A stretch of DNA of 64,000 bases, taken from positions 39,404 to 103,403 of the forward strand of contig JAFWHC010000002.1 of the NCBI GenBank assembly GCA_017512095.1. The letters run 5' to 3'. The translations under genes and the position numbers were made by a program. This document shows, one piece after another, positions 7,696 to 16,544 of this stretch. The DNA is from Candidatus Saccharimonadota bacterium (lineage in GTDB: Bacteria; Patescibacteriota; Saccharimonadia; Saccharimonadales; Saccharimonadaceae). The notes below the pieces were generated by a model. It did not search any database, was not told the origin of the DNA, and saw nothing but the letters and a program-made list of their open reading frames with translations. Position 1 is the first letter of the stretch. Each line of letters starts with the position of its first letter.

Positions 7696-10585
7696 CTGAT
7701 TCGTGATTCCCTTTTTGTTGTTCTTCGAGGAGTTTGCCGAGGTCTTTTAAGGTTGGGCGGTCGGATTTGTCTTCGGCGGTGTTAGGGGAGATTCTTTGAT
7801 CGCGGAAGGCTTGTTGAGGGGTTTGGGGACGTCGATTGCGATTTTTGTGTTTTTTGTTTTTGTTCGGTCTTTGTTCGGAATAAGAATTAAGTGGAGGGGT
7901 GTTCCTGCTGGCTGGATTGTTGCTAATAGACGTTTCTGGGCGTTCTGGAGCGAGTTTAGGTGAATCTTGGGCGATGAGGCGGTTATTTTCATAGGACGTT
8001 TTCTGGGCGGTCTGAGCGGCCTTTTCACGGGCAGCTGCGGGTTTAAAAGACTTTGACTCATTGATACGCGAGCTTTGGAATTGGAATGTGGCGCCGGAAT
8101 AATCGTTCGTGTTTCCCTGTTCGCCGGCGGCGCGACCAGAGTCGGAGAGCTCTTTTTTGTATTTTTCGCTTGCTTCGATGGTTTCACGAATTTCTTCTTC
8201 GACTTCGGCGCGAGGACGAGAATATTTCTCACGGGAGCTGGCAACGATAGCGTCGAAGTTGTCGCTAGGTGGTTCTGGGATGGAAAGAGTGGTAGCGGAG
8301 AAGGCGGGAACTTTTTCGCCATTGATAATCATGCTGATAATGAAGTGGCGATTGCTCATTTGGAGAAGGTCAGAGGCGTCAAAGGTCGGCTCAAATTGTT
8401 TAACGAGGACAGGAGCGTCATCGGCGGAAACGCGGAAAGAAATAGTTGTGCCAACGTTGCCGAAGACGGCGTCGCGGACCGATTCGGTCATCTGGGCGGT
8501 GTATTGGTTGGCAACTGTGAGGTTAAGGCCGTATTTGCGTGCCTCGGAAAGGATAACGGCGAAGGAGTCGGTGGCGAAGTTTTGGAACTCGTCGACATAA
8601 AGATAGAATGGGCGACGATCTTTAACGTCGGGGATGTCGGAGCGCGACATGGCGGCGAGCTGGACCTTGGTAACCAGGAAGGCGCCGAGGATGCCGGCAT
8701 TATCTTCGCCGATGAGGCCCTTGCTGAGATTGACAACGAGGATTTTGCCTTCGTCCATGATTTTTCTGACGTCAAAGCTGGACTTTGGCTGACCGATGAT
8801 ATTTCTGATAATTGGGTTAGCCGTGAAGGCGCCGACTTTGTTCAGGACCGGAGCGATAGATTCGGTAACCTGTTTGTCGCCCCAGGTGCCGAACTCTTGT
8901 TTCCAGAACTGGAGAACGGTGACGTCTTTGCAATAGTCGAGGGTTTCTTTGCGGAATTCTTTGTCGGTGAGCATGCGGGAGATGTCGAGGAGGGTGGTCT
9001 CTGGACGGTCAAGAAGGGCGAGGAGAGTGTAGCGGAGAATGTGCTCGAGACGTGGGCCCCAGCTTTCGCCGAACATACGTTTCAAGACGCCAATGACTTC
9101 GGAGCTGACATTTGGTTTTCTGGCGGGGTCGGAGAGCTCAAGTGGGTTAAAAGCAACGGGGTGGGCTGTGTCAGCCGGGTTGAAATAGACAACGTCTTTA
9201 ATGCGTGATTCGGGGATGAAACGCAAGTTGTTGATAGCGAAATCGCCGTGTGGGTCGATGATACAATAACCTTGGTTATAGAAGATGTCAGAAAGCGCGA
9301 AGAGCTCGAGGAGTCCGGATTTGCCGGCGCCGGTTTGACCAATAACGTAGACGTGGCGGGAACGGTCGCGTCTTAGGAGGCCAAATTGGTGGTTTATGCC
9401 GCGGAAATTGGTGAGACCAAAGGCGGAAATGTTTTCGTCCTCGGCGGGGTTTCCAGTCAGAACTGGGAGTTTAGCGGGAGGTTCGGCGGTTTTAGAGCTG
9501 GCCCAGACGATATTGGGGGTTTCGACAGAAGTGTGAGGGAGGTGGTAAACCGAGGCAAGCTCGCTAATGTTTAAGATGAAGCCGTGGTCAGTGAATTGAC
9601 GAAGTTTGTAGGCGTCGAGAGCGTCGGGTTCGAAGGTGGAACCTTCAACTTTGAAGCCGTTGAGGTTGGTTGAATTGAATTGTTTGAAAGTGCCAACGAG
9701 GGCTTGCATGTTGAGTTTGGCATTGATTTCGTCGGCGCCAAGGTAGGCAAGACGAATTTTGACTTCATAGCCGAGTTTGGTGGCTTTTTCTTCGGCCTTA
9801 GCTATGCGAGTTTTGTCGCGTTCGGAGATTTCTGCGGTTTTTTCGCCGGAGCCGCCGATGCCGCCCTCGGGCGGTTTCCAAAGCGCTGCAAAAATTTGGC
9901 CGAGCCAGCTTAGATCGATGCCGGTGCCGAGGAAGCCGGTCTTGCCGCCGCTTTTAATGCGGGAAATCCATTTGTCGGTCGTGTTTTTATGCCAATCATC
10001 GGCGAGCGGGCGAGTAAGGATTTGGATCCAAAGTTCTTCGCCCCGGTCGGCGTCGAGTTTGGCAAGCGTGCCCGTGATGCCGGCGAGCGGGTCTACCTCG
10101 AAGGAATCGAAGGTTTTGATGGGGAGGGCAGAATCTTCTGTCAAAGTGAGCTCGGAAGAATAGACAATGGTATGTTTGTGGCGGTTATCGACATAGTCTT
10201 CATCGCATTTGTAGATTTGGACGGTTGGGTATTGAGAATAAATTTGGCCTTCAACGAAGGATTGGAGGATTTTAGGAACCCAAACGTAAAAGCGGATTTG
10301 GCCCTTAGCGGAGACGATTTCGAAGCTCAAATGTTCTTGGACGCCACCAGAGTTTTTGAGTTCGTTTTTGTCACGCAAAATGCCGTGGAGCGAAGCGAAA
10401 AGCTGTTCGGCGGCAAGCTCTTTTTTGTCGTTGGTGCGAGGGATTTCTAGCATCAATAAAACGGAGTCGACGTTGAGGACTTGGAGCTGGTTTTGCTTTT
10501 TGTAGTTGCGGTAAGTTAAGAAGGCAAAGAGACCAACAAGTGGCAGCCAAACGAAGGGAGAAAGAATGATACTTATAAGTGACAT
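7688..10585 (-). CDS. Membrane-anchored TraG/HerA/VirD4-type DNA-translocase ATPase
   Basis: 965 residues. An N-terminal helix (about 7-24) anchors a large cytoplasmic protein. Walker A is VIGQTGAGKSGLL near residue 415, followed by a CIIDPHGDF sensor-type motif, and Walker B is FYLYVDEFQNF near residue 660, with downstream ARKYGLNLTVANQYTAQM as in VirD4/TraG/HerA ATPases. After about residue 790 the sequence turns into a low-complexity, charged, probably disordered tail rich in Arg, Pro, Gln and Asn. Such proteins are annotated in CPR genomes as 'type IV secretion system DNA-binding domain protein'; the DNA substrate is unknown. TAAAAT lies 7 nt before the ATG. Confidence 0.8.
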   Translation of the reverse strand: MSLISIILSPFVWLPLVGLFAFLTYRNYKKQNQLQVLNVDSVLLMLEIPRTNDKKELAAEQLFASLHGILRDKNELKNSGGVQEHLSFEIVSAKGQIRFYVWVPKILQSFVEGQIYSQYPTVQIYKCDEDYVDNRHKHTIVYSSELTLTEDSALPIKTFDSFEVDPLAGITGTLAKLDADRGEELWIQILTRPLADDWHKNTTDKWISRIKSGGKTGFLGTGIDLSWLGQIFAALWKPPEGGIGGSGEKTAEISERDKTRIAKAEEKATKLGYEVKIRLAYLGADEINAKLNMQALVGTFKQFNSTNLNGFKVEGSTFEPDALDAYKLRQFTDHGFILNISELASVYHLPHTSVETPNIVWASSKTAEPPAKLPVLTGNPAEDENISAFGLTNFRGINHQFGLLRRDRSRHVYVIGQTGAGKSGLLELFALSDIFYNQGYCIIDPHGDFAINNLRFIPESRIKDVVYFNPADTAHPVAFNPLELSDPARKPNVSSEVIGVLKRMFGESWGPRLEHILRYTLLALLDRPETTLLDISRMLTDKEFRKETLDYCKDVTVLQFWKQEFGTWGDKQVTESIAPVLNKVGAFTANPIIRNIIGQPKSSFDVRKIMDEGKILVVNLSKGLIGEDNAGILGAFLVTKVQLAAMSRSDIPDVKDRRPFYLYVDEFQNFATDSFAVILSEARKYGLNLTVANQYTAQMTESVRDAVFGNVGTTISFRVSADDAPVLVKQFEPTFDASDLLQMSNRHFIISMIINGEKVPAFSATTLSIPEPPSDNFDAIVASSREKYSRPRAEVEEEIRETIEASEKYKKELSDSGRAAGEQGNTNDYSGATFQFQSSRINESKSFKPAAAREKAAQTAQKTSYENNRLIAQDSPKLAPERPETSISNNPASRNTPPLNSYSEQRPNKNKKHKNRNRRPQTPQQAFRDQRISPNTAEDKSDRPTLKDLGKLLEEQQKGNHESEN

Positions 10586-10632
10586 TTATATAATTTTACC
10601 ATAAATCTGGCAAAATTGCCAAAGTTTATGCT

Positions 10633-11664
10633 TTATTTGTGGATGGTAAAAGAGTTTTTGTCGACTTTGTCGTAGAGTTTTTTGTTCTGGAGGTTTAGGA
10701 GGATGGTGGTTTCCTTAACCTTGCGGGATTTCATAACTTCGACGACAATTTCTTCGCGTGTGAGTGGGCGGCCAGCTTCCTTTAGGACGGCGGTGATAAT
10801 TTCAGAGACAGTTCCCTTTTTATAGCCCCAAGTGTCAAGGGCGTAGATGCCGCGACCGATCAATACAAAGCGAGGGTCTTTGATGAGCTCGTTGTGGATG
10901 GCTTGTGTGGTGACGTTTTTGCGCTTAAAGTCGGATTCGGCGATGGCGGCGGCGATGTCGTTGAAGTGCATCGGTTTCTTTTGAGACTCAAGGATGACGT
11001 AGATTTTGTCGCGAATGTTCTTTGGGTTGACTTCTGGCCATTTGGCGAGACCCCAGAGACCGTTTAAGGTGGCAAGCTGTTTAGAAACAGAAGCGATGGC
11101 GGCGATTTGGGAGGGGTGTTCGTAGCTTAGTTGGGCGTCGAGTTCGTCAAGAGAAAGAGGTTTTTTGTTGGTCTTGATTAACTTGACGATTTCGTCGACC
11201 TTGGTTTTGATTCCCTTTTCGTCGCCAACGTCGGCGATAGCGACGGCGTTAAAGTATTGGTCGTTTTCGGAGACAACGGTGAGGCCGGCAGAAATGTCGG
11301 CGAGGAAAGCAAGAGCCGCACGATTGGAATTTGTGGCCTTGTCGCCGAAGATTTTGTTGGCGAGGTCAACGACTCTGGCGGTGCGGCCAAGTTCGGCGAG
11401 ATTACGAATGATGGTTTTTTCGGCCGCAGGGAGATTTGGGATTTGATTTTGTTTGGCGGCGATGCGGAGACGGACAAGAATGACTTTTTCCAATTGACGA
11501 ACGCGTTCTCGAGTGACGGAAAGGGTTTCTCCGATTTGTTCGAGAGTCTCTTTTTGACCGCTGAGTCCGAATCGTTTTTCGACGATTGTTCGTTCGCGGT
11601 CTTGGTCGATTATGCTGAGACTACCTTTGATTGCTTTCGCAATAAGGTCAGCGTTTTGTTCCAT
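10633..11664 (-). CDS. Sigma-70 region-4-like plus HARE/HTH DNA-binding protein
   Basis: 343 residues from the ATG at 11664, which has AAGGA upstream; an in-frame GTG at 11685 is less likely. Residues about 25-70 match sigma-70 region 4: ERTIVEKRFGLSGQKETLEQIGETL then SVTRERVRQLEK, the -35-binding helix-turn-helix. Regions 1-3 are absent. The rest contains winged-helix repeats of the HARE-HTH type seen in RNA polymerase delta subunits (KKPLSLDELDAQL; KPMHFNDIAAAIA; RPLTREEIVVEVM). It is therefore more likely a polymerase-associated regulator than a sigma factor. A TTGACA-17-TATTAT promoter lies upstream. Confidence 0.75.
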   Translation of the reverse strand: MEQNADLIAKAIKGSLSIIDQDRERTIVEKRFGLSGQKETLEQIGETLSVTRERVRQLEKVILVRLRIAAKQNQIPNLPAAEKTIIRNLAELGRTARVVDLANKIFGDKATNSNRAALAFLADISAGLTVVSENDQYFNAVAIADVGDEKGIKTKVDEIVKLIKTNKKPLSLDELDAQLSYEHPSQIAAIASVSKQLATLNGLWGLAKWPEVNPKNIRDKIYVILESQKKPMHFNDIAAAIAESDFKRKNVTTQAIHNELIKDPRFVLIGRGIYALDTWGYKKGTVSEIITAVLKEAGRPLTREEIVVEVMKSRKVKETTILLNLQNKKLYDKVDKNSFTIHK

Positions 11665-11715
11665 TGGCTTTTTCCTTATTTCCACCCCGGTTAATATTAA
11701 GAAAACTTGAATATA

Positions 11716-11744
11716 ATAATATCATAAAATTTGATTTGTGTCAA
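11716..11744 (-). promoter_or_regulatory. Sigma-70-type promoter for the region-4/HTH gene
   Basis: On the minus strand TTGACA (11744-11739) and TATTAT (11721-11716) are separated by 17 nt. The predicted start near 11709 gives a 45-nt leader containing the AAGGA ribosome binding site. Confidence 0.65.
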
Positions 11745-11865
11745 ACAATTTTTATAATTTTATTATCGAATTTAAGGTGCGCGTTCATCTTTTCGTATTA
11801 TTGTAGCACAAATTTTACGAAAATTGCAAGAAAATTATAGAAAAGTTTACTTTTTATGCTTATTG

Positions 11866-14220
11866 TTATTTTGCGCTTGTGGTTTTACGAGTAGATTTTC
11901 TGGTTTTTGAAGGAGTGGTTTTTGTCTTTTTTGTGGTCTTCTTGAGAGCGTCTTTCCCTGGTAGGGCTTTGGTGCCGAATCTTTTGAGGAGCATTTCTTC
12001 GGCTTGTTTTTTGGTGATTTTTTTAGCGTCAGTGTCCTTTGGGACTTTGAGATTGTTGCGACGGCCGCAGCCTTTAATATAAGGCCCGTAGGCGCCGTTT
12101 AAAATCATAATACCATTGCCGAAATCCTTGATGACGGATTTGAGTTTTTCTTCATAAAGAAGGCTGGCTTCGTCGAAGGTGATAGTATAAGGGTTCTTCC
12201 CTTTGATGGTAATGTTGTATTTACCAGCTTTTAGATAAGGGCCGAAGGGGCCGGAGGCAGCGATGATTTCGGTGCCATCCTTGGCTTTGCCGAGACTGCG
12301 TGGGAGCTCGGGGAGCGCGAGTTGTTTCAAGGCGTCTTCAAAAGTAACGGTTTTGACGGTTTTGCCTCTTGGCAGCGGGGCGAAGCGAGGTTTTTCGCCG
12401 CAATCTTTTTCGTTTTCGCCAAGTTGAATGAAGCCGCCGTTTTTGCCGATTTTGGCGAAGATAGGTTTGCCGGTTTTTGGGTCGGTTCCGAGTTCGGTGG
12501 CGGAGTTATAACGGTCGATAAAGGAAGAGTGGTCGATAAGTTCGGAGAAAGGCGTGTAAAAGTCGCGGAGCATCTTGACGCGTTCGAGCTTTTTCTCGGC
12601 GATGAGGTCGAGTTTTTGTTCGACGTCGGCTGTGAAGCCATAGTCGACGATTTGGTCGAAATGATCTGTGAGAAAGTCGGAGACGAGTTCGCCGATGGGA
12701 GTTGGGATAAGCTTGCCTTTAGTGGCGCCGGTTTTTTCTTCAGCGGTGCCCTTGATGACTTGGTTGTTTTCTAGTTTTAGTTCGATAACTTTGCGGTTCT
12801 TCCCTTCGGACTCGCCTTTTTTGACGTAGCCGCGAGATTGGATAGCGGTCATGATTGAAGCGTAAGTTGACGGACGGCCGATGCCGAGTTCCTCGAGTTT
12901 TTTAACGAGGGAGCCTTCGGTGTAGCGGGCAGGGGGTTTGGCGAAAGTTTGACGGGCGATGATTTGGAGGGCGTTTAGCTTGTCGCCTTTTTGAAGCGAG
13001 GGGAGCTCGAGGTCCTTTTGTTTGCCATAGACCTTGAGAAAGCCGTCGAAGATAACGATTTCGCCGGTGGCCTTGAAGATTTTAGCAGGAGCTTTGTCGG
13101 GCTTTAGGCTGATGGTGGTCTTAGCGACGCGGGCGTTGGCCATTTGGGTTGCGAGGGTGCGAGAGCGGATGAGATGGTATAACTTGCGCTCAAAATCGTT
13201 GGCGCCGGCAATTTCTTGTTCGATGTGGGTTGGGCGGATAGCTTCGTGGGCTTCTTGGGCGCCGGCGGATTTGGTTTTGAAATGACGAACATGGAGATAT
13301 TCTTTTCCGAAAGTTTTTTCGATGTAGGCGGCCATGGCGGCGAGAGCTTGTTTTGAGAGATTTAGGGAGTCGGTACGGTGGTAGGTGATGTGGCCGGCTT
13401 GGTAGAGACCTTGGGCGGCACGCATGGTGGTGCTCGATGAAAATCCGAGGCGGGCGTTGGCCTCAATTTGGAGCGCAGCAGTTGCGAAAGGAACGGGATT
13501 TGGTTTGTCGGTTTCGGTTTTATCGATTTTGTCGACCGTGAAGGCGGAGCCGTTTAGAGAATTTAGCAATGACTCGGCGTCTTCTTCGGTTTGAGGAGCG
13601 TTTTTGTCAAGAACACCAGAGAATTCTTCGTTTTTGGAGGTTGCGAAGTTGCCGGTGACTTTGAAGGAAAATTTTTCCTTAGTGTTTTCGATTTCGCGTT
13701 CTTTTTCGACGATGAGACGGAGTGCGGGGCTCTGGACGCGACCGGCGGAGACGGCGCCTGGGACTTTGCGACGGACGACGCCGGAAAGGTCGAAACCGAC
13801 GAGCATGTCGAGAGTTTGGCGAGCTTGCTGAGAGCTGACCATGGCCATGTCGACGGTGCGAGGGTGTTTGATGGCTTCTTCTAGGGCGGGTTTAGTGATT
13901 TCGTGGAAAGTAATTCTATGGGTTGATTCGGGGAGCTTTAGAACTTCGAGAAGGTGCCAAGAAATAGATTCGCCTTCGCGGTCTTCATCGGTTGCAAGCC
14001 AGACGGTGTCGGCGGACTTAACGGCTTTTTTGAGCTCGTTTACGACTTTGGTGTGGCCGGGGTCGATTTCGTAAGTGACGGCGAAGTCGTTTTTGATGTC
14101 GACTTTAGTATCTTTACGGATATGGCCGACGCTTGATAAGACATGAAAATCCTTGCCGAGATATTTTTCGATGGTTTTAGCCTTGGCAGGAGACTCGACG
14201 ATGACTAGATTCTTGGACAT
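11866..14220 (-). CDS. topA: DNA topoisomerase I
   Basis: Type IA topoisomerase (784 residues) relaxing negative supercoils. The TOPRIM domain starts the protein (LVIVESPAKAKTIEKYLG; acidic cluster in ATDEDREGESISWHL) and the catalytic tyrosine is Y280 in ITYHRTDSLNLS. Instead of C4 zinc ribbons, the C-terminal part has Topo_C_Rpt-type repeats (ASGPFGPYLKAGKYN; LNGAYGPYIKG) and ends in a lysine-rich tail of about 40 residues likely to bind DNA non-specifically. It lies 22 nt downstream of dprA, the common dprA-topA order. A TATAAT/TATTAT box immediately before the ATG suggests an additional leaderless transcript. Confidence 0.95.
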   Translation of the reverse strand: MSKNLVIVESPAKAKTIEKYLGKDFHVLSSVGHIRKDTKVDIKNDFAVTYEIDPGHTKVVNELKKAVKSADTVWLATDEDREGESISWHLLEVLKLPESTHRITFHEITKPALEEAIKHPRTVDMAMVSSQQARQTLDMLVGFDLSGVVRRKVPGAVSAGRVQSPALRLIVEKEREIENTKEKFSFKVTGNFATSKNEEFSGVLDKNAPQTEEDAESLLNSLNGSAFTVDKIDKTETDKPNPVPFATAALQIEANARLGFSSSTTMRAAQGLYQAGHITYHRTDSLNLSKQALAAMAAYIEKTFGKEYLHVRHFKTKSAGAQEAHEAIRPTHIEQEIAGANDFERKLYHLIRSRTLATQMANARVAKTTISLKPDKAPAKIFKATGEIVIFDGFLKVYGKQKDLELPSLQKGDKLNALQIIARQTFAKPPARYTEGSLVKKLEELGIGRPSTYASIMTAIQSRGYVKKGESEGKNRKVIELKLENNQVIKGTAEEKTGATKGKLIPTPIGELVSDFLTDHFDQIVDYGFTADVEQKLDLIAEKKLERVKMLRDFYTPFSELIDHSSFIDRYNSATELGTDPKTGKPIFAKIGKNGGFIQLGENEKDCGEKPRFAPLPRGKTVKTVTFEDALKQLALPELPRSLGKAKDGTEIIAASGPFGPYLKAGKYNITIKGKNPYTITFDEASLLYEEKLKSVIKDFGNGIMILNGAYGPYIKGCGRRNNLKVPKDTDAKKITKKQAEEMLLKRFGTKALPGKDALKKTTKKTKTTPSKTRKSTRKTTSAK

Positions 14221-14242
14221 ATTTATTATAATAACACACGTG

Positions 14243-15124
14243 TCAAGCTAATGTCCAATAATTTGCGCCAAGTGATTTAACGGCGCCCTTGATTTCGAGC
14301 ATGGTGATAGTTTGGTTGAAAGTGACAATGTCCATGCCGAGGCGATCGAGAATTTCGTCACCATCGCGGACTTCGGCGGAAAGTAAGGTGAGAATGTCCT
14401 TTTCTTCCTGGGTGTCGGCGAAGAGGGAGATTTGGTCTTGGCGGGCCTTTTTTGAGCGGGATTTGGCGGTCGGGAATAGGTATTTGATGAAGTCTTCGAC
14501 GCCGAGGTAAGGGTTGGCGCCGTTTAAGATAAGGCGGTTGCAACCTTGGCTGGTTTGGCGATTGATGTCACCCGGGACGGCGAAGAGGTCTTTGCCCTGG
14601 GCGATGGCATGCGAGGCGGTGTTTAGGGAGCCGGATTTTTCGCGAGCTTCAACAACGACGACGGCGTCGGCGAGGCCAGAGATGATGCGGTTTCTTTGAA
14701 GAAAAGAGGATTTATGATCATATAATTCGTCGCCGAAATGGTATTCGCTGGCAACGACGCCGCCTTTTGCGACGATTTCTTCGGCAAGTTTGGTGTGTTC
14801 GGCGGGGTAGATGCGCTCAATGATAGTGCCGAGGATGGCGATAGTTTTGCCGCCGCCGGCGAGGGCGCCTCTTGCTGCGATTGAGTCGATGCCGTAGGCG
14901 AGACCAGAAACGACGATAATTCCCTTCTCAGCGAGGGCCTTAGCCAAGTTGAAGGCGACCTCTTCGCCGTATCTAGTGTTTTTGCGGGCGCCAACGATAG
15001 CGACGGATTTTATGCGTTCTTTTGGCCATTCGCCATAGTAATATAATAATTTAGGCGTAAGCGCAATAGTCTGTAATACCTTGGTATATTCGTTGTCTTG
15101 GGGTCGGATTTCGTTGATTTTCAT
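14243..15124 (-). CDS. dprA: DNA-processing protein DprA
   Basis: 293 residues. DprA binds incoming single-stranded DNA and loads RecA during natural transformation. The Rossmann-like core is clear: SVAIVGARKNTRYGEEVA, SGLAYGIDSIAARGAL, GSLNTASHAIAQGKDLFAVPGD and GCNRLILNGANP. A C-terminal winged-helix-like segment (LLSAEVRDGDEILDRLGMDIVT) follows. The N-terminal SAM domain is not evident. It shares a short divergent region with a strong + strand promoter for an untranslated RNA. AGGAAAAAG lies about 40 nt before the ATG, too far to be its ribosome binding site, so the translation signal is unclear. Confidence 0.93.
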   Translation of the reverse strand: MKINEIRPQDNEYTKVLQTIALTPKLLYYYGEWPKERIKSVAIVGARKNTRYGEEVAFNLAKALAEKGIIVVSGLAYGIDSIAARGALAGGGKTIAILGTIIERIYPAEHTKLAEEIVAKGGVVASEYHFGDELYDHKSSFLQRNRIISGLADAVVVVEAREKSGSLNTASHAIAQGKDLFAVPGDINRQTSQGCNRLILNGANPYLGVEDFIKYLFPTAKSRSKKARQDQISLFADTQEEKDILTLLSAEVRDGDEILDRLGMDIVTFNQTITMLEIKGAVKSLGANYWTLA

Positions 15125-15143
15125 AAAAAATGTGAAAAAAGTG

Positions 15144-15172
15144 TTGACTTTTTCTTTTTCCTGTGATATAAT
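15144..15172 (+). promoter_or_regulatory. Consensus promoter for a + strand RNA
   Basis: TTGACT (15144-15149), 17-nt spacer, TATAAT (15167-15172) preceded by TG near the -15 position. Transcription should begin near 15179. No ORF with a start and ribosome binding site follows on this strand. Confidence 0.8.
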
Positions 15173-15178
15173 GTATCT

Positions 15179-15517
15179 AAGTTAAGGCTTATTGTCTTGG
15201 GCCTTAAACTGTACCTAAAAAAACTTTAACTGAAGTTACACTTATAGTGTAACAGATGTTGCGTGCTTTTGAAACCCCCTCGGACTTTTAATTTCTTCTT
15301 CAATGGTTTTAAGTCTTATAAGTATTACCTCCACTTTGAGAGGATCTTTCGAAGGCACAGCAACCCCTACGACCGGCGGGCCCCAATTTTGTGTGAGGTG
15401 GGTTACGCTTCCGGGGTCCTCCCGGTATCTCAAGGAAGTGTCGCAGGGTGAAAAAGGCCCTTGGTGCAGGATAGGTGATGCCCACCCTTACCTATCTTGC
15501 ATTGAGGGTCTTTTTGG
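15179..15517 (+). ncRNA. Unidentified structured RNA of about 340 nt
   Basis: The transcript is bounded by a consensus promoter and a strong terminator hairpin (15455-15515). Internal hairpins include GTTAAGGC/GCCTTAAAC near the 5' end, a perfect GTTACACT-TAT-AGTGTAAC stem (about 15234-15252), GACTT/AAGTC bracketing about 15285-15317, and nested CCGGG-GTCCT-CCCGG within a CGCTTCC/GGAAGTG stem (about 15409-15444). No long ORF with a translation signal is present. Length suits RNase P or tmRNA, but I see neither the RNase P GAGGAAAGTCC and ACAGAA signatures nor a tRNA-like tmRNA end, nor the SRP GGAAG core. Identity unknown. Confidence 0.6.
15455..15515 (+). terminator. 21-bp hairpin terminator of the ~340-nt RNA
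   Basis: GGCCCTTGGTGCAGGATAGGT pairs throughout with ACCTATCTTGCATTGAGGGTC (Watson-Crick plus five G-U pairs), loop of about 13 nt, then TTTTT. Long and wobble-rich, so it acts in + orientation. Confidence 0.75.
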
Positions 15518-15632
15518 TTTTGAAATATTCTTCAGTCTTCGTTGTCAGCGGATGCGTTGCTCATTCGGCGTATGTTTAATACGCCTCATTCCGCTACTCC
15601 CGCTTCCTAGAATACTTTTGAATATTTCAAAA
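15518..15632. repeat. Inverted-repeat element, copy 1 of 2
   Basis: Outer arms TTTTGAAATATTC (15518-15530) and GAATATTTCAAAA (15620-15632) are perfect 13-bp inverted copies. The core holds GTTGCTCATTC, a GGCGTAT-GTTTA-ATACGCC hairpin (15567-15585) and TCATTCCGCTACT. The core, but not the arms, recurs at 38757-38878. The right arm supplies the stop codon and last residues of pth; the left arm abuts the RNA terminator. Confidence 0.65.
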
Positions 15633-16145
15633 GTACGAATTTAAACGATGGGAAATATCTTTGAGGATTTCTGGTAGTTTGGCTTTTTCTGTGTCGGTGA
15701 ATTTAGAGAGGACGAAGTCGACGTCGCCGATTTTTTTGCGGAGCTCGTCGTTCCCTGTGCCGAGGCGGAGGCGTGGGAAGTTTTCGGTTTTCAGGCTGGC
15801 GATGATGGATTTAAGACCGTTGTTGCCGCCGGCAGAGCCTTTTTGTCTTTCGCGGATGGTGCCTAATTCGAGGTTGAAGTCATCGCAGATGACGAGGATG
15901 TTTTCTGGGGGGATTTTGTAGAAATCGGCGAAGGCCTTGACGGCTTGACCGACGTCGTTATAGAAAGTTTGGGGTTTGATGAATATGGTATTGTCAGTTT
16001 TTTTCCAGATGGCGTTAAATTTTTCGTGCGGTTCCCATTCGAGGTGGTTGACTTTGAAATAAAAATCAAGCGCCAAAAAGCCGAAGTTGTGGCGGGTGAA
16101 GTTGTACTGGGAGCCGGGGTTCCCGAGGGCGACGATTAAGTTCAT
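15627..16145 (-). CDS. pth: Peptidyl-tRNA hydrolase
   Basis: 172 residues; cleaves peptidyl-tRNA released by stalled ribosomes. Family motifs are present: VALGNPGSQYNFTRHNFGF with catalytic H19, the NDVGQAV substrate loop, and VICDDFNLELG with a following GGNNGLKSII segment. The C terminus (SHRLNSYF) is encoded inside the right arm of an inverted-repeat element, so the end of the protein may have been reshaped by it. TATAAT is 6 nt before the ATG, predicting a leaderless mRNA. Confidence 0.95.
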   Translation of the reverse strand: MNLIVALGNPGSQYNFTRHNFGFLALDFYFKVNHLEWEPHEKFNAIWKKTDNTIFIKPQTFYNDVGQAVKAFADFYKIPPENILVICDDFNLELGTIRERQKGSAGGNNGLKSIIASLKTENFPRLRLGTGNDELRKKIGDVDFVLSKFTDTEKAKLPEILKDISHRLNSYF

Positions 16146-16173
16146 GGGAAAATTATAGCACGAAACGGGGATG

Positions 16174-16485
16174 TTAGATGAATTTTACGGCCGTGCCGTA
16201 GACCATGACTTCGGAAGCTTGTTGGGTGATGGAGGATGAGGCGTAGCGAACGCCAACGATGGCATCGGCGCCAACGTCCTCGGCGGATTTAATCATGCGA
16301 TCGGTGGCGATTTTGCGAGCGTCGTCCATCATCTCGGTGTAGCGTTTGAGCTCTCCACCGACGAGGTTTTTGAGACCACTTCCGAAGTCGCGGAAGAGGT
16401 TGACGGTCTGGACTGTGCCGCCGCTAACTACGCAAAGCTCCTCGATTTTTTTACCGTTGATTGTGTCTGTTGTAACTAAAAGCAT
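16174..16485 (-). CDS. UPF0145/YbjQ family protein
   Basis: 103 residues matching the YbjQ/DUF74 (YbjQ_1) family: TTDTINGKKIEE at the N terminus, the AEDVGADAIVGVRYA core and a C-terminal MVYGTAVKF strand. These small proteins form pentameric rings; the family's cellular role is not established. A ribosome binding site (AAGGAG) precedes the ATG, with TATAAT further upstream (about 16505), so this gene has a conventional leader. The region upstream also holds a small-RNA unit ending in a terminator. Confidence 0.85.
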   Translation of the reverse strand: MLLVTTDTINGKKIEELCVVSGGTVQTVNLFRDFGSGLKNLVGGELKRYTEMMDDARKIATDRMIKSAEDVGADAIVGVRYASSSITQQASEVMVYGTAVKFI

Positions 16486-16544
16486 ATTTATCTCCTTAGG
16501 ATAATTATAATATGGTTTATCTAAAAAAGAAAGTAAAGATGGAG

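Noticed and set aside
8075..9208. 377-codon open frame on the + strand
   Set aside because: Fully antisense to the TraG/HerA-like ATPase, with Gly/Phe/Val/Asp-rich composition typical of complementary-strand frames in this C/A-rich coding strand; no ribosome binding site or family motif.
15179..15517. Identification as RNase P RNA or tmRNA
   Set aside because: Length fits, but the RNase P GAGGAAAGTCC and ACAGAA cores, a tRNA-like tmRNA end and a tag ORF are not visible by eye; left as unidentified.
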